DNA of 64,000 bases. Origin: Aphrocallistes beatrix (lineage: Eukaryota > Porifera > Hexactinellida > Sceptrulophora > Aphrocallistidae). The notes below the pieces were generated by a model. The model had not been told where the DNA came from. It saw only the letters and a list, made by a program, of their open reading frames with translations, and ran no database searches. The position numbers and the translations under genes were made by a program. The DNA lies in contig OY725505.1 in NCBI GenBank assembly GCA_963281255.1, forward strand, positions 3,286,001 through 3,350,000. Direction: 5' to 3'. This document shows, piece after piece, positions 1-13,697 of the stretch (the stretch's first letter is position 1; every line of letters starts with the position of its first letter).

Positions 1-3000
1 CTCGTCTCTCTATCCAAAGACCCATTTACAATGAGCTGAGCAGTGGTACCGGAATTCGGTACGAGTTCGAAAGCTCCGTCGTTTCCATTCAGAATAAAAC
101 TAACAGGGAGTGAGAATTCTTGGTCGAGAGCTTCTATTCCGATGACTGGAGTTCCGATGGTTGCATTTTCAAGTACGAATCCGTTGTAAACTGTTGCATT
201 GAACACAGGCCCATCTTCATTGATGTCATCGATTGTGATTTGTAGTGTCGCGATCCCAGTTCTGGAACTATCACGGACAGCCAGGCTTATTGTGTAAGAG
301 GGAATAGTCTCACGATCCAATTCAGCGCTAACCGCAACAACAGCTGTATCAGGATCGATCACGAAGCTATTTAAAGCACCGTCTGTTATGAAGTAAGTCA
401 GTGTTACAGGGTCGGCTAGTGTGCTATCAGGATCTGTTGCGAATATGGAAATAAACAGGGGAGTACCAATAGTAGCGTTTTCAGGAATATTTATTCTGTA
501 CACTGAGCTGTTGAATTGTGGAGTGTTGTCGTTTTCGTTGATCAAGTTAACACGGACATCAAGAGTGTCGCTCAAAGAAACAGCTCCAAAGTCATAAGCA
601 ACCACAGTGAATTCGTAGTAAGTGATAGTTTCATAATCAATACTTCCGTTGAGGTAGATGCTCCCTGTGTCTGAAACAATTGCGAATGGAACTGTTTCGA
701 GAATTCGGTAATTTATTCTCTGGTGTTCCCCTACATCGAAATTATCAACAGCTTGTACTTGCACCACCTCAGTGTTAAGAAGCGAAGTTTCTGAAAACGA
801 AACGTTGAGACTGTCAGTGGGAAAGACGGGAGGATTATCATTAGCGTCTAAGACTGTTATAAGCGCAAGGGCTACGTCTGATCGTGAAGGAGTACCGTCG
901 TCTTGAACTGCTACCACTATGCTCCATAGAGCAGTGTCCTCTCTGTCTATACTCCCGAGCACTCGGATCTGTCCATTCATGGGGTCAATTGAGAATGGCC
1001 TCGACACCTACACACAATAAGAATGTGAAAATCTATAATTAGAACTGGTTCTATTCTATTGGTTGTATCATAATTCTAGTGACTAAATTGTGTTCTTTTT
1101 GCAAAAAATTGAATTGTCAATATTTTGGCAAATAAAATCCATTATTTTGACACACAAGATAGGAGTCACAATACTAAATTCTTCGAAAATTTTAAAAAAT
1201 AGTAACCAACTTAAGAACTAAGCAAATCCAACTCACATCTCCTTGGAAGGAATAAGTTAGATCAGAATTGGAAGTGTCATCTATATCTGAGGCTACCACC
1301 GTTTCAACCAAGGTGTTATTGCCACTATTCTCCGTAACATTGAATCTGTACGTATTCTGACTGAATACGGGAGTATTGTCATTGAGGTCGATTACAGAGA
1401 TATCCAGCTCAATACTCATTTCATTGTAGGGGTCACTCTGGTCTGTTGCAGTAAGGATAACAGTCAGGTTCCGATAGCGTTCGTAATCAATGGACTCAGC
1501 TGTAACTGTGATATCTCCTGTCTCAGGATGGATTTCAAGGTAAGGACCTTCGACGCTACTGTTTATGTACTTGAAAACCATCGAAAATCTGATTTCACTA
1601 TTGCTCAGGCCAGGTTGGTCTAGGTCCATGGCAGAGACAGTTCCGACAAAGAAACTTTGAGGAGAATTCTCATCGAAAAAGAAACTGTAGGTACTAGGAG
1701 AGAATACGGGTGTTTCGTCATTTCTATCCAAGATTGTTATTTCAACTGTTGCTTGGTTAATGTTAGAGATGTTGAAGACAGATTGAGAAGTTGTCCATAA
1801 GATCAGTTCGTATCTGTCACATTGTTCCCTGTCGAATCCAGAGGAGTTAGTGAAGATGTACCCAGTGGTCTCGTTGATGTAGAAGAGATATTGATTCGTC
1901 ACATCAATTTCAACATTAGACCCCAAAACTAAACAGAATGGATATAACTAATGTAGTGGAGATGTTGGTATAGCTAACTTGGGGTAAAAGTATATAAAAA
2001 TACGTACAGTCGACTCCGCATAATCGGGTCAACCGCTTAATTGGGACACTTTTGGCAGGACCGGAATAGCTCTCAAACATAGAAGCTAATACAAATATTT
2101 TCGGTTTATAGGGTTCTCCGCTTAATCGGGGCAAAATGCCTCTGACCAATGTGACCCTATTAAGCGGAGTCGACTGTATCTACACTCGATGCATTCAAAA
2201 ATGAACATTTTTATTTTACCATTATACTTAACAGTTCTTGTGAACGAATCTTGATACTAATAATAGCAGAATAAATGTAAACTCACCAAATTTCTTGACT
2301 GCTTGAATCCTGAATCTAATCTGCGAGTTAATCACAGTAATGTCAACTTCTCTGGCACTGACATTCGTCACGAGCTCATCCACATCTCCATTCTCATAAA
2401 GAACAGCTTGGAACACGTCTTGTGTAAACATAGGAACGTTATCGTCCCGATCAATAACATTGATAATGACCTGGGACAGAGTCGGAGAGCTTCTTCCAGG
2501 CTGATCAAGTGCTCTCACAGTCAACACGTGTTGATCCTGTAACTCCGAATCGAGTGTCACTGCCGTACTAATGACCCCACGGTAGGACCCATTGATGCTA
2601 AAAGTTGAGATAGAGAACTCGGTAGCTCCGACTATCTCGTACGTGATCCGACTGTTATTCCCGATATCTGCATCAGTAGCAGTAATGTACAAGAGCACAG
2701 CTGGTGTACCGATAAAAACGTCCGAATTCAAATCATTCTCGAAAACTTCCCCAGTAAAAGTAGGAGAAGTGAAGATTGGGTCGTTATCGTTGACATCATC
2801 GATTTCTATAAATAGATCGGCATACCCAGTCCTCTGTACAGGTCCCTGGTCCACAGCTCCAACTATCAAACTGTACTGGGGTCTTGTCTCACGATCCAAA
2901 GCTCTCTGGACGAAAACCTCCCCAGTGTTAGGGTTAATCGTAAAATCGTCCTTCCCAATCCCGGAGTCGATTATGTACAAGACTTCTGCGTTCGTAGTAG

Positions 3001-6000
3001 CGTCTATGTCACCAGCTGTTACTGTTATGAGGGAGGTGCTTGTTAGAGCAGATTCCGCCACGTTGGTAGTGTAGTTGGGCATTTGGAATGTTGGTGTGTT
3101 GTCGTTTGCATCGAGAATTGTTATGTTAAGAATGGTTGTTGCGCTGTTGCCATTACTATCAACAGCTCTGATCTAAAAAGGTTTTATTTTCAAATTCAGA
3201 TTTTCAAAATTCATTGTTTTCAAAATTCTCAAAATTTTATCGCCAATTGTGTGTTATGCCGAAAAAAATCTAGTTTGGATTTCAAAAACATTCGAGAAAA
3301 GCACTAATCGAAAAATTTGGTGATTCAAAATTGTAAAAAACTCATTTTTACATTTTAAACTTGAAAGGTTGACTATTTATTAATTCGAAAATGAGTGAAC
3401 AAATTCAATAATACGAATTTTACCTCCAGAGTGTAGAATTTAAACGTTTCAAAATCCAGTCTCTCACTTGCATCAATAACCAGAGTAACCAGGCCGGAAA
3501 TTGGATGAATCGCAAATGGTCCAAGATTTGCCGGTTCAATTCTACGAAAAATACTGTAAGATAAGATCACTCCTACATCCGGATCAGTGGCAGTCACGGA
3601 TGCGACACTAGTGGCATCAGCAGCCGCTTCAGAAACTGAACCTGTGAAGGGTCCGGCTTCAAAAACCGGCGGTTCGTCATCCAGATTCTGAACACTGATA
3701 AATAGGGCCGTGAACGCCTCTTGCGGGTTAGTGAGTCCATCTTGGGCTGTGACGGGGACAGCAAGAAATGGTTCTGTCTCGAAATCTAGAGACCCGTTCA
3801 GAAAGAGATCGCCATAAGTGATGGAACTATCAGAAGCCTCAACTCGGTTTTGAATATAAAATCTTGAATTGCCGACTATAAACACTACGTTATTTGGATC
3901 ATGGTTTACATCCAAGTCGACTACAGTCAGTGTTGTCACCATGAAATCAGTGTAGGAGCCTTCGTCGATGGAAACGGTGGACACGGGTTGGAAGAAAGGT
4001 GCAATATCATTCTGGTCGAGAACTGTAATACTAACATTGGCTGTGTCTGTTATGACTGACACTGCTCTCGTATCAAAAACTTCCACGACGAAAGTGTGGG
4101 TATTCTGCGATTCATGGTTGAGGGTTCTTTGTGAGAATATTTCTCCACTTGAGCTGTCTACACTGAAGAAGGACTCGGTGGCATTATACCCGCGGATCTG
4201 ATACATGAACCCAACGTTTAGTGTGTCACGGTCCACAGCGGACACAGTTAGAACTCGTGTTCCGATTGGCTCAGTTTCGTTAACATTTGCGGTGAATAGA
4301 TCAAGTGTGAACATGGGATCGTTATCATCAACATCCATTATTTCAATCAAGATGTCGATAGTAACACTCTGTGGAATGGTACCACCATCTTCCACCTTCA
4401 AACGAACAGTGAAGTTCTCCTGAACCTCATAGTCAATAGCAGTAGGATCTAGAACGTAGATTTCTCCCATATCTCCATCAGTTCTAACCCCAAACGGTGT
4501 AGATAATGAGTTTCCGAATATGACTCCCTGGTTATCGATTGTGAAAACGAGTTCTGAGTTGGTGTAACTGTCAATATCCATCGCTTGTACAGTTAGAATG
4601 GAGGTGTTAAACAGGGAATCTTCTGGGATTCTCCCTGTAGGAACTGTGCCTACAATTTGTGGGGCATTGTCGTTCAAATCTTCAATGATAATCTAAAAAC
4701 AAATATTTTTAATCGAAAGCTGTAAACAATTTTCTAAATAAATTTTTTCCTATCGAAATTTCATAGGATTTGTCATATAAATATCAAATAACCTCCTTGA
4801 TACACGTTACTTCTAACTGAGAAATCACATTAAGAACTAATGAAAGTCTTTCAGATTCTAACAAAAATGTATCCACAATTGTCTAGGGTTTAACTAATTT
4901 CTTGTTTTAAGATATTTAGGACGGACGCCAAGTGAAATAAACCGTATTTCATCTGAGTCTGACTTACAGTTAGATTAATGCGCGTGAATTGGCGGGGAGA
5001 GCCTAAGTCCTCTGCTTCGATCTGGAGAGAGATGTTTAGTTCGCTGTTCGGCGGATCTCTGTCTACTCTGCTGAATCCTCTCAGTTGGCCGTCATTCGTT
5101 ATGAGGAATTTGGTGTTTATCCCCAACAGACGGAAACGAATCTAAATTAAATAATAAAATACATTCCATCCTTGAAAATACGCAACCAGAGTAAACGTAT
5201 GCGTGAAGTATTGAGATAAACAGGATTTGTATTATCTGAAATTGTGACATATTGCAATGTCATAGGCTGTGGCAATGATTGCATTCCTAAATACCATTTT
5301 AGTATCTTAGGGGCAACTAAAACAAAATATAATTGATAAATCTACCCCCCAAGGCTGTCTCTCTCAGAAATTCGAAAGTCCATCAATTCATTATAATTAT
5401 AATCCCTAATTTGACGTGGGGTCAAAGGTATAAATAGAAATGACCCCACTTTCATTTTCAATTTCAATTAACTTTCATTTTCAATTCAACATTCCGCGGC
5501 AAACTAGGGTAAATTCTGAGTTAACATAATACAACCATGGATGTACCTGGTTGTTGGGAGGTGCGTCCTCGTCTGTTGCTGTTATCTGTGCTATATCGTA
5601 AACCCCAGTGCTCTCCTCAGGAATCCGAATCTCGAAGGGGAGAGTTACGTTGAAGATCGGAGCATTGTCGTTCTCATCGATAACGTTGATGGTTATGTTC
5701 GTGGAATCAGTGAATTGCCCGTCCAATGCTAACACTTGGAAGTTGAACTCAGTACTAAATCGGGAAAAGATTTCACAAGAATAAATATCAGAGACATGTC
5801 TACATCGTTAATGGATGCTACGGATCGAATTTGATGGGAATTGGACTGTTATATTTCGCTAAGTTGTGTGAACGGAAAAAAAGTGGTAACATGTAGCCCA
5901 TAGTAATCTCCCATAGCAATCTCCTTCAATATTCAAACTAGGATTCTCAAACGGAGATTCTGAATATCATTTTTGAGAGACTGTCTCGTTAGAAATTTTA

Positions 6001-9000
6001 ATTTATGTAGAATAAGAAAAGTATCTAATAGAAGAGAGGTGCTAAAGGTGTCAATGTTGTAAACAAGTTAGTTGTTGTTATTATTAATAAACATTATTTA
6101 CAGTCCTTACTTTTGTTCTCTATCCACTTCTCCATTCACATATATAACCCCAGTCACTCTATCAACTCTAAACGGAATCGGCTGAAGAGACTGGATCTCA
6201 TACTGAGGTCTGAAAGCTGTATCGGTTCCATCGAAATCTTGGTCATCCGCTGTTACTTGGAGGATACTGGTATCGTTAACTGTGTTCTCAGTCACACCCA
6301 TGGCTAGAAGAATAGGCATAAGATAGTATAGTACAACCTCGCTAATCTACACAAATATAATCTTACTCGCCTCTACGCTTTGAATAAACATATATAACCA
6401 TATCTTTCAATAAGACAGAGAAATTCGTTAAAAGAGCAATCAACTAAATAACATCCTTAATACTCTAACAATACAACTTAATCGAGACTGTGTTTTGAAT
6501 TGAAATGTAGAATTTCAATACGAATTAAATACAAATTCCACATCTCTGATCAAAGTTCTACATATTTTCTGATCAAAATACAGTCTCAACTTAATTCCTC
6601 ATTGAATTAGTGTTGTGGGTGTCTGTACTAACAACGAATGAACAAGTTGGTAGATAAAACTCACTGTAAAAGTCCTGGCGGAATATCGGCATGTTGTCGT
6701 TCACATTGACAACAGTGACAACCGCAAGGCGGCCAATACTTCTCCTCGGACTCAGGCTTGAGGGACTCGTGTCGATAGCGACAATCGTAAACGAAGCGCC
6801 ATCTATCACCTCATAGTCAATAGTGCCACTAATCAAACAAGACATAAACCATGTACGTCATTATAATGAAGTACAGTCGACTCCGCTTAATAGGGTCACA
6901 TCGGTCAGAGGACATTTTGTACCATTTAAGCTGAGGACCCTATTAACTGAAAATATTTGTATTAGCTTCTATGTTTGAGAGCTATTCCGGTCCTGCCAAA
7001 AGTGGTCCGATTAAGCAGAGTCGACTGTATCCTTGGTCCAACTTACTTTAGTACCACAGCTCCGACATTAACACCATCACTCTCAATTCTCACTACCTCA
7101 GTTCTGAAGTAGCGTAGCACTTCAGGATCTCCGGTCAGTTCGTACTCTGAAATAGTCCCAGCTGTTGGGAGAAGAATGAAGTCATCATCAGTTGCTCTGA
7201 CTTCAAACACGGTTACACCGTCTGTAGCGTCTTCACTGATACTCCCCGCATAGCTCGATTGAGTCAGGACTGGCGCGTGGTTGTTATTGTCGTTTTGGAG
7301 ACTAATCGTCACTAAGACTGTGGTGTTCCTGGTTGGAAGAGGTCCGTTGTCTGTTGCTGTGACAGTGAATGTGAAAATTTCGTTCTAAAAATAGCACATC
7401 AACTTCTAAATATGGTCAACATACAAACGAAATTACTTACAAAATAGGTTGTATTGTCACTACATTATGGATGTCTATTGTAATCATTATTATACGGCCG
7501 TGGGGTAGCTATAAACTATTTGAATCTGCCCGAGGGACGCCTTATTGCATCCGAAGCGCACTTATAAACATTTCACACTTATAAATAAGTGTTGATATTT
7601 ATTTTCACACCTCTGGTTAGTATTGCTGGCCAGAAATGTAACAAAACAGAAATACAACTCACATTTCTCGAGGAATTAAAGGGAGTGTTAGTTCTGATAA
7701 TGACATCTCCACCAACGACGCTATAAGCGAATTCATTGGATATCCCACTGACAGTGTAAGTAATGTCGGTGTCCTCTGTTGTTCCATCTCTGTCGATCGC
7801 AGAAACAGTGCCTGGAGAGAGTAATGAATCAGAGAATTGAAAGACAAATATTCACGGTTAACCGAGAGTGAAATCCATGGTAACCTCTGCAAGGAAAAAA
7901 CCTGGATATAAATAGTATTTTAGCGAGACATTGAGTTATTTAGCGGGACATAAGTTGTATTTTAGCGGGACATATTATATTCGCATTAGTCCTATACACT
8001 GAAAAGCGGGACAATTCCACTTTTTGGAACGTTTTCGCGGGACACTTTCAACAGATGTCCGAAAAAGACAGTTGTCAAGTATGATTATAGATCTCTTCAG
8101 CATAGTTCGAGGGAACAAAGTTGAATTCCGTTACCTAGGAAGGAGAGAGGCGCATAGTGTACTAGAGCTGTGAACACGTAAGGAGCAAACTGGAACTCAG
8201 GAGCGAACTCGTTCACGTCTTCTAGGTTGATGGTGTAGAGAGATGTGCTGGATTTGGGAGGTAATCCATTGTCCGTAGCAGTTATCTCTAATATGTGTTG
8301 CTCTGCAGTCTACAGTGCAGTGAGTAAAGAATTTGATTGGCTATTCCATCGTACAACTTTCTAACACAATTACCAAATTTATTAATTAAATCTTTCGAAT
8401 TTTATGAAAGAGTATTCGCGTAAAAAGATAAATAAACAAACCTCAAAATTGAATAGCTGTTTGAGTGTGATTTCAAAAGATTCCTCTCTATCTCCACTAC
8501 CAGGAGTAACCATGAACAAATCGTTCGACTGAGTTAAGGTCACTGTAAACTCTCCAGATTGACCGAAATCTAAATCGGTGACATTGAAAGATAGGATCAG
8601 CGTGTTAAGAGCTGTGTTTTCAGAAAACGAGAGCGTTAGAGGTGAGTTCGATGAGAATTGAGGTGTGAATTCATTAACTTCTGATATCATAATATTAACA
8701 GGTGCGAATCTAGTGAATCCTCCGTTTGTGACGAATATGAATATTTCGTATTGATCCTGAACCCCTCTCTCTACATCATCCGCTATGTAGATAGTTCCGT
8801 TATTGTGAACCTAATGGAGAAAATAAATAAACAAACAAACAAACAAATAAACAAACAAATAAACAAACAAACAAACAAACAAACAAACAAACAAACAAAC
8901 ACGCTACATACTAAAAAGTCCATTTCATCGTATTTTAATTTGTTATTCTGAGAATTCTATAAATAGTTTCAGAGTTGTAACAGAATGACAGACGTCATGA

Positions 9001-12000
9001 AAAGTCAAGTAAGAGAGCAGACCGCATTCTCATGAGAGAAATCAGATGTGAGAACCAACAATTACCTCCCAAGAAGTGAAAGTGATAAATGAGGTTGGAA
9101 TGTGAGTAAGGTAGATCCAGAATATAGTTCAGTTTGAAATATATTTTGGAGAATCCATACGATATACCTTAAAAAGAATTATGCAGCACGAAAGATTTTG
9201 TGCAATTTTTCGCGAATGAAAACAAACTTTTCTCAAAATATGTGATGATTAGAACTGTGTTTTGTTGATCATAGATTATCCGAGGTAGATTCATGAATTA
9301 TATTTATTAGATGTTTGTTATGTAAATAAAATAACAAACAAAATGGAGAATTATCATAAACACTCACTTCGAAAACTCCATCAGTGGAGTTAGTAGAGAA
9401 GGTGTGAACTCGGTTAACTCCGATGTCGAGATCGTCTGTGGTAACTGTGAACAGATTCGTACCTGCGGAATAGAATAGAATAAAACTATGCTCCAAGATC
9501 AGGTAAAATTTTTACAATTTCTTCCACCACCTTAATCGTGCCACTAAACGGAAATAAAACCAGAAAGAAGATAGAATTCCGTCGGTAAAGATTCAAAAAG
9601 TCACATTTTCCATTGCATAAAAAATTGCTGTTTGAAATGAGAATTTTTCTAGATATTTGTGATGGAAGAAGCGACTTAAAAGCGTCTCACACGAAATATT
9701 GAAAAATGACCCACCCAGAATTGCATGTAATATTATTCTGTGGCAATTAAATTGTGTTTTGGCTACCATTCTTTTGGTCTATAATTTGCATTGTAACTCG
9801 TATATTGTTTGCAAAAATAAAGGCAAATTCCTCAGCAATTCTCCTCACCTATAGCTGTATTCTCTGCAACACTGAAACTGTAAGGCAGTCCGGTAAAGAA
9901 GGGGGGATTGTCATTAACATCGAGTATCTTCATGTAGAAAGTTGAGGTGTTGGAAAGAGAAAAAAACGCCCGGTCTGTTCCACTCACTGTGAAACTAATC
10001 AAGTCGTTTACTAAAGCTTCTCTGTCAATGGTTTGATTCACAAATACTTCGATATTGTAAGGAGCTTGGTTGTCTGGGTTAGACCCAGTCTCTATACTTG
10101 TGATGAAGTTGGAACTGAATGCTCCGAAATCGAAATCCACGTCAACTTGCCCAGTTGTCCCTGATGTAACAAATCAAGAAATAAATTCAATCCATTTTAC
10201 GGGCATGCCTAATTTGAGGTCCCTGAAATTAGCCATCTTAACCCGTCCCGTCCCGGAAATTAGGTATCTTAACCCGTCCCGTCCCGGAGATTAGGCATCT
10301 TAACCCGTCCCATCCCGGGAATTAGGCATGCCCCATTTTACACAGCTAACTCAGCTCAAACATTTGGATGTAATTACCTGAATCTCCATCAAGAATCTGG
10401 ACTTGGAAAGCTGCATTAGGATTGATGTAACGAGTCTCTTCATCGAATTCTGGAATGTTCACAATCCCTGTTTGGAGGAGAACAAAGGAAGGATGGAAGT
10501 TGTTCTGATCTTGGATGAGAATGGTGTAGACTTGACAGTTCATGCGCCTTGGAACCCCAAAGTCTTCAGCACAAACCTAGTTGATTCCGGAGATTAGTAC
10601 GAATTAGTGAAATGCCCCATGTTAGGATCAAAATTCACAGGAGGTTATCTACCCTGTTGCTCCCCTGGCCCAGATTTACTAGTTTTCAGAATTGCGTGAA
10701 CGTTAACCTATAAGACTACCGAAATGTACCACTGTGGTACAACTTTATGGTTTATTTCCCATTGAAAATGGCTGGAGACAATATTCGATAATCTAGGGTT
10801 AAATATCTATTTCTCTACTGAGAATTCACTAAATAAAAATTCTAGCAGTATTTACCTCTAGCAGATAATTCCCAACATTCGAGTAGAAGGACATCACAGT
10901 ACGTATTTCACCAGAACTAGCGTTAATCGAGAAGAATGTGAGTGCGTCCAGAGTATTACCACCAAACGTGAGAGAGTTGATATAGAACTCGAATAGCATC
11001 GCATTGCCTGAGTCTGCATCGGTAGCCTGTGCTACCACGAGCAAGTTCCCGACTCCTGTATTCTGAGCTCTCACGATGGCACCTCTGTGAGAAAGTTACA
11101 ACATATCGACACAATTCAGTAAATAAAGGGGGAACCAAGGATTGGTCCATCCCTTAAGTATGAAGGTATAAGAGTTAGTAAACTAATTGTAAATACAAAC
11201 AAGGGAAATAGAAGTTGGATCGCGAATAAACACTAATACAATAATAACATACGGGACGTTGAAGAATATCGGTGAGTTGTCATTCACATCTCCAACTCTC
11301 ACTGTTACGTTAGCGATAGCACTTCTCGGACTACTTGTCACGTCTCTCACAATCACCTGTTTACACCAGTAAACAGTTGTTTACATAAATACAAATGGTG
11401 ACAGAAAGGTAAACAAACAAAAAAGGTAAACAAACCGGGAAATTGAGGATAGGGTCTGTTTCATGGTCGAGTATAGTGTTCCCACTCACTCTCATATCAC
11501 AGGATTTGGAAGGGAAAGTGAAAATGTTTGATATAAACGATCCCGTACTAGTAGCCGAGTTAGGATCAATGGAACATTCAACCAAATCTAAACGAGAGAG
11601 AATGTTGAATGGATGGATGGATGGATGGATGGATGGATGGATGGATGGATGGATGGAGAATAGAGACAATTAAGTTTTTCTCACCTCTATCTTGATCTGT
11701 TGCTTCGATTGTACCCACAAGAGTCCCTGTTGTCACATTCTCTTCGAGTGCAAAGAGAAAACTGCCATTTACTTGTGGAGTAAACTCGTTCACATTCGTA
11801 ATAGAAAAACTAAAAAAGCTTGTGTCCGATTTAGGCGGTGTACTTGTGTCGACAGCTCTGATCTACAATCAATTACGTCATCAGTTAGGAATGTACGAAG
11901 AGTATGACGTGACTTACTTGAAGGGAGATGACTGGAGTCAAGCCATTATCTAGAATTTCTTCGTAGTCAAAAGGCCCCAATATGAGCATGTTCTGATTGA

Positions 12001-13206
12001 TGCTCACTCCACTTGTAATTAGAGGTAGGTTAGGGACAACTAGATGGAGTGGATAAAGTTAACATTGTGACAAGTCTCTAGGAAAGTTGGAAAATGTGAC
12101 TCACCACTTAGTCGTGTGAAAGTGACCCCGGATGTAGCGGAAATTCCTCCTTCAGCCTGTTTAACGGAATGTTAAAAAAATAGAACAACCCAACAACAGA
12201 ATTGTCAGTAAGGAATTTGAAAATACCAAACGTCCGATGAAATTATTCTAGCTATTTTCTATATCGATGGACAATGGATTTGGCTAATTTCCGAGCCCAT
12301 TTTGGGCGGGGAAATCGATTAATCACAAATGCCAAATTGGCTAAATTGCATTTAAATAAATAATTTTTCCCTAAAATCCTATATTCGCTAGTTCTTAAAA
12401 TAGATACAACCCATCGATACTGTTTTGTAACAACGGAATTTCAACTCTGAAGATTCAAAACACAAAAGAGAGAACTAACTGTTAGAGTGAAGGAGGTGGT
12501 GACTTCTTCTTCTATGCTACCAGTAGCAGGAGATATTCTGATGGAGGAAACTAATGGAAGAGGAATGTTTAACGCGAATGAGAAGAAATGTTGTGTGCAT
12601 TTGCCATGAAAAGAATGCCAGTCAACTCGTACTATACACCAACTCTATATACCAACTCGTACCAAGTTATTCGTGTCAGTTCACTTTTACAACTGAAACC
12701 ACCAAAATGGGGACGAGTTGACTGGTTACCCATAAAACGCAGCAAATTCCTATGAACCACTCTTGTTTCCTATCAGTTGGATTGGTACGGTGGAATTTGG
12801 GAGTAAATCAAACCTACCCACCAGTAATTCTGAACAAATAAACTCAAGAAACTTATTAAATCAGACATTTTCGCAACTTTTTCTAAAAACTGGGTTGCGC
12901 TGAATGAAACTTGGACAATGTTGACTCTATAATGTGCCAAGGGGTATACGTATAAGCCTCTCTCTGGTGTGGAAACCTCATTCTCTTGTTTATATAAATA
13001 ACTCTCCAATCTTGTAAACAAACAATTCGCAAGTCGACAAACAAATAAACAATCACGAAATAAAACCAAAAGATAAATAATGATAATCTAAAGAGATGGA
13101 AAATAACAATAACAACAATAATAACGGATTACAACTCACCTTGTGTTTGTAACAATAAACTGAAGATAAATATAGTAAAAACTCGTAAACATCTTGAAGT
13201 TCTCAT
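1..13206 (-). CDS. Giant multi-repeat cadherin, N-terminal 2401 residues (3' end outside window)
   Basis: Calcium-dependent adhesion molecule of the large non-classical cadherin type, expected at the cell surface. I read 23 exons: 13206-13140, 12550-12480, 12156-12105, 12039-11918, 11862-11685, 11587-11436, 11356-11253, 11084-10856, 10576-10378, 10160-9849, 9462-9368, 8810-8442, 8309-8135, 7811-7663, 7384-7047, 6828-6665, 6303-6111, 5754-5547, 5141-4968, 4692-3424, 3172-2287, 1928-1237 and 1007 to the left edge. Reading phase agrees at all 22 junctions. The first exon encodes a signal peptide (start [10 protein letters not shown], then a hydrophobic run). Cadherin repeats follow directly; about 21 inter-repeat linkers are visible, for example [27 protein letters not shown] and DENDNAPIF. 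5' exons are short, whereas 3' exons reach 1269 bp and hold several repeats each. EGF, laminin-G, transmembrane and cytoplasmic parts are not in the window, so FAT, dachsous or hedgling-like identity cannot be decided. Confidence 0.93.
2007..2176. mobile_element. Pogo/Tigger-like MITE, copy 1 (cadherin intron)
   Basis: A 170-bp element with terminal inverted repeats starting CAGTCGACTCCGC and ending with the reverse complement, flanked by TA on both sides. It has no coding capacity. It lies in the intron between cadherin exons 3172-2287 and 1928-1237. A TA target and CAG-type ends are typical of Tc1/mariner-pogo derivatives; the superfamily is inferred. Confidence 0.8.
5415..5449. repeat. Short hairpin in a cadherin intron
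   Basis: GTGGGGTCA and its exact reverse complement TGACCCCAC are separated by about 17 bases that include TATAAATAG. Two near-copies of a CTTTCATTTTCAATT motif follow. No function is evident. Confidence 0.45.
6874..7027. mobile_element. Pogo/Tigger-like MITE, copy 2 (cadherin intron)
   Basis: A 154-bp element of the same family as 2007-2176, with TA flanks and inverted ends CAGTCGACTCCGC / GAGTCGACTG. It sits in the intron between exons 7384-7047 and 6828-6665 and ends only about 20 bp from the 7047 donor. Confidence 0.8.
7900..8060. repeat. Degenerate GCGGGACAT-rich intronic repeat
   Basis: The motif TAGCGGGACAT or a close variant recurs at least three times in the intron between exons 8309-8135 and 7811-7663, with related GCGGGACA copies further on. 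Similar CGCGGGAT and AGCGGGAA motifs lie at 28985-29130 in a TRIP12 intron, so this may be a degraded interspersed repeat. Confidence 0.35.
8820..8900. repeat. (AAAC)n microsatellite
   Basis: About 20 units of AAAC with a few AAAT interruptions, just upstream (on the minus strand) of cadherin exon 8810-8442. Confidence 0.95.
10201..10333. mobile_element. Small TIR element carrying a 31-bp minisatellite (cadherin intron)
   Basis: The element begins GGGCATGCCTAATTT and ends AATTAGGCATGCCC. Inside are about three imperfect 31-bp units of the type CATCTTAACCCGTCCCG. It is flanked by an exact 8-bp direct repeat CATTTTAC (10193-10200 and 10334-10341), the mark of transposition. It belongs with the elements at 56297-56348 and 57010-58766. 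It lies in the intron between exons 10576-10378 and 10160-9849. Confidence 0.82.
11609..11656. repeat. (ATGG)12 microsatellite
   Basis: Twelve perfect tetranucleotide units in the intron between cadherin exons 11862-11685 and 11587-11436. Open frames running through it are not coding. Confidence 0.95.
12618..12725. mobile_element. Short inverted-repeat element in a cadherin intron (possible MITE)
   Basis: CCAGTCAACTCGT at 12618-12630 is matched exactly by its reverse complement at 12713-12725, giving a 108-bp element with 13-bp ends in the large second half of the first introns. The interior repeats CCAACTCGTACC-like words. No clear target duplication was seen. Confidence 0.55.
13140..13206 (-). 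other. Signal-peptide exon of the cadherin
   Basis: The ATG at 13206 opens 22 codons plus one base. The peptide has basic residues and then a hydrophobic core ([10 protein letters not shown]). It ends at a GTGAGT donor. Phase 1 at its end fits the next exon at 12550, which supports this ATG as the gene start. Confidence 0.8.
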
Positions 13207-13697
13207 AGATGCCCGGTTAAGCACCGAACAATCCATTTGAAAATAAATAACTGCGAAAAATCACTCCAGAGTATTCAGAGATAAAAAGAAGAGAACCAAA
13301 TTGAGATAAAAGCTAATACGAAAATCTGGGTGGTCTACAGAACTTATATAAACACGGAAGTAGGCCTATTGTTTGTTGTGGGAAACAAGACTGTAAGGAT
13401 TCTGGTTCAGTTTGAAGAGTATTTGAATTATGCATGTTGTTACGCAAGAGAGAGTAAACGCGTTTACAGAGCAAAGCTTGGAATGTGTTTATAATGTCAA
13501 TATGGAACTGAACTGAGACTATGGAATTTTCTACAATTTTCAAATAGGAGAGAATGTTTCTTTCAGAATACTAACACATTCACGAGGTAAACAAACAGTT
13601 GAGGAAGTAAATAAATTGAGATAACATACTGCAATACTAAGGCAGTATTAATAAATAGGTTCTCCAATGTTGGAAAAAGAAGTGAAGAGGAATATAA

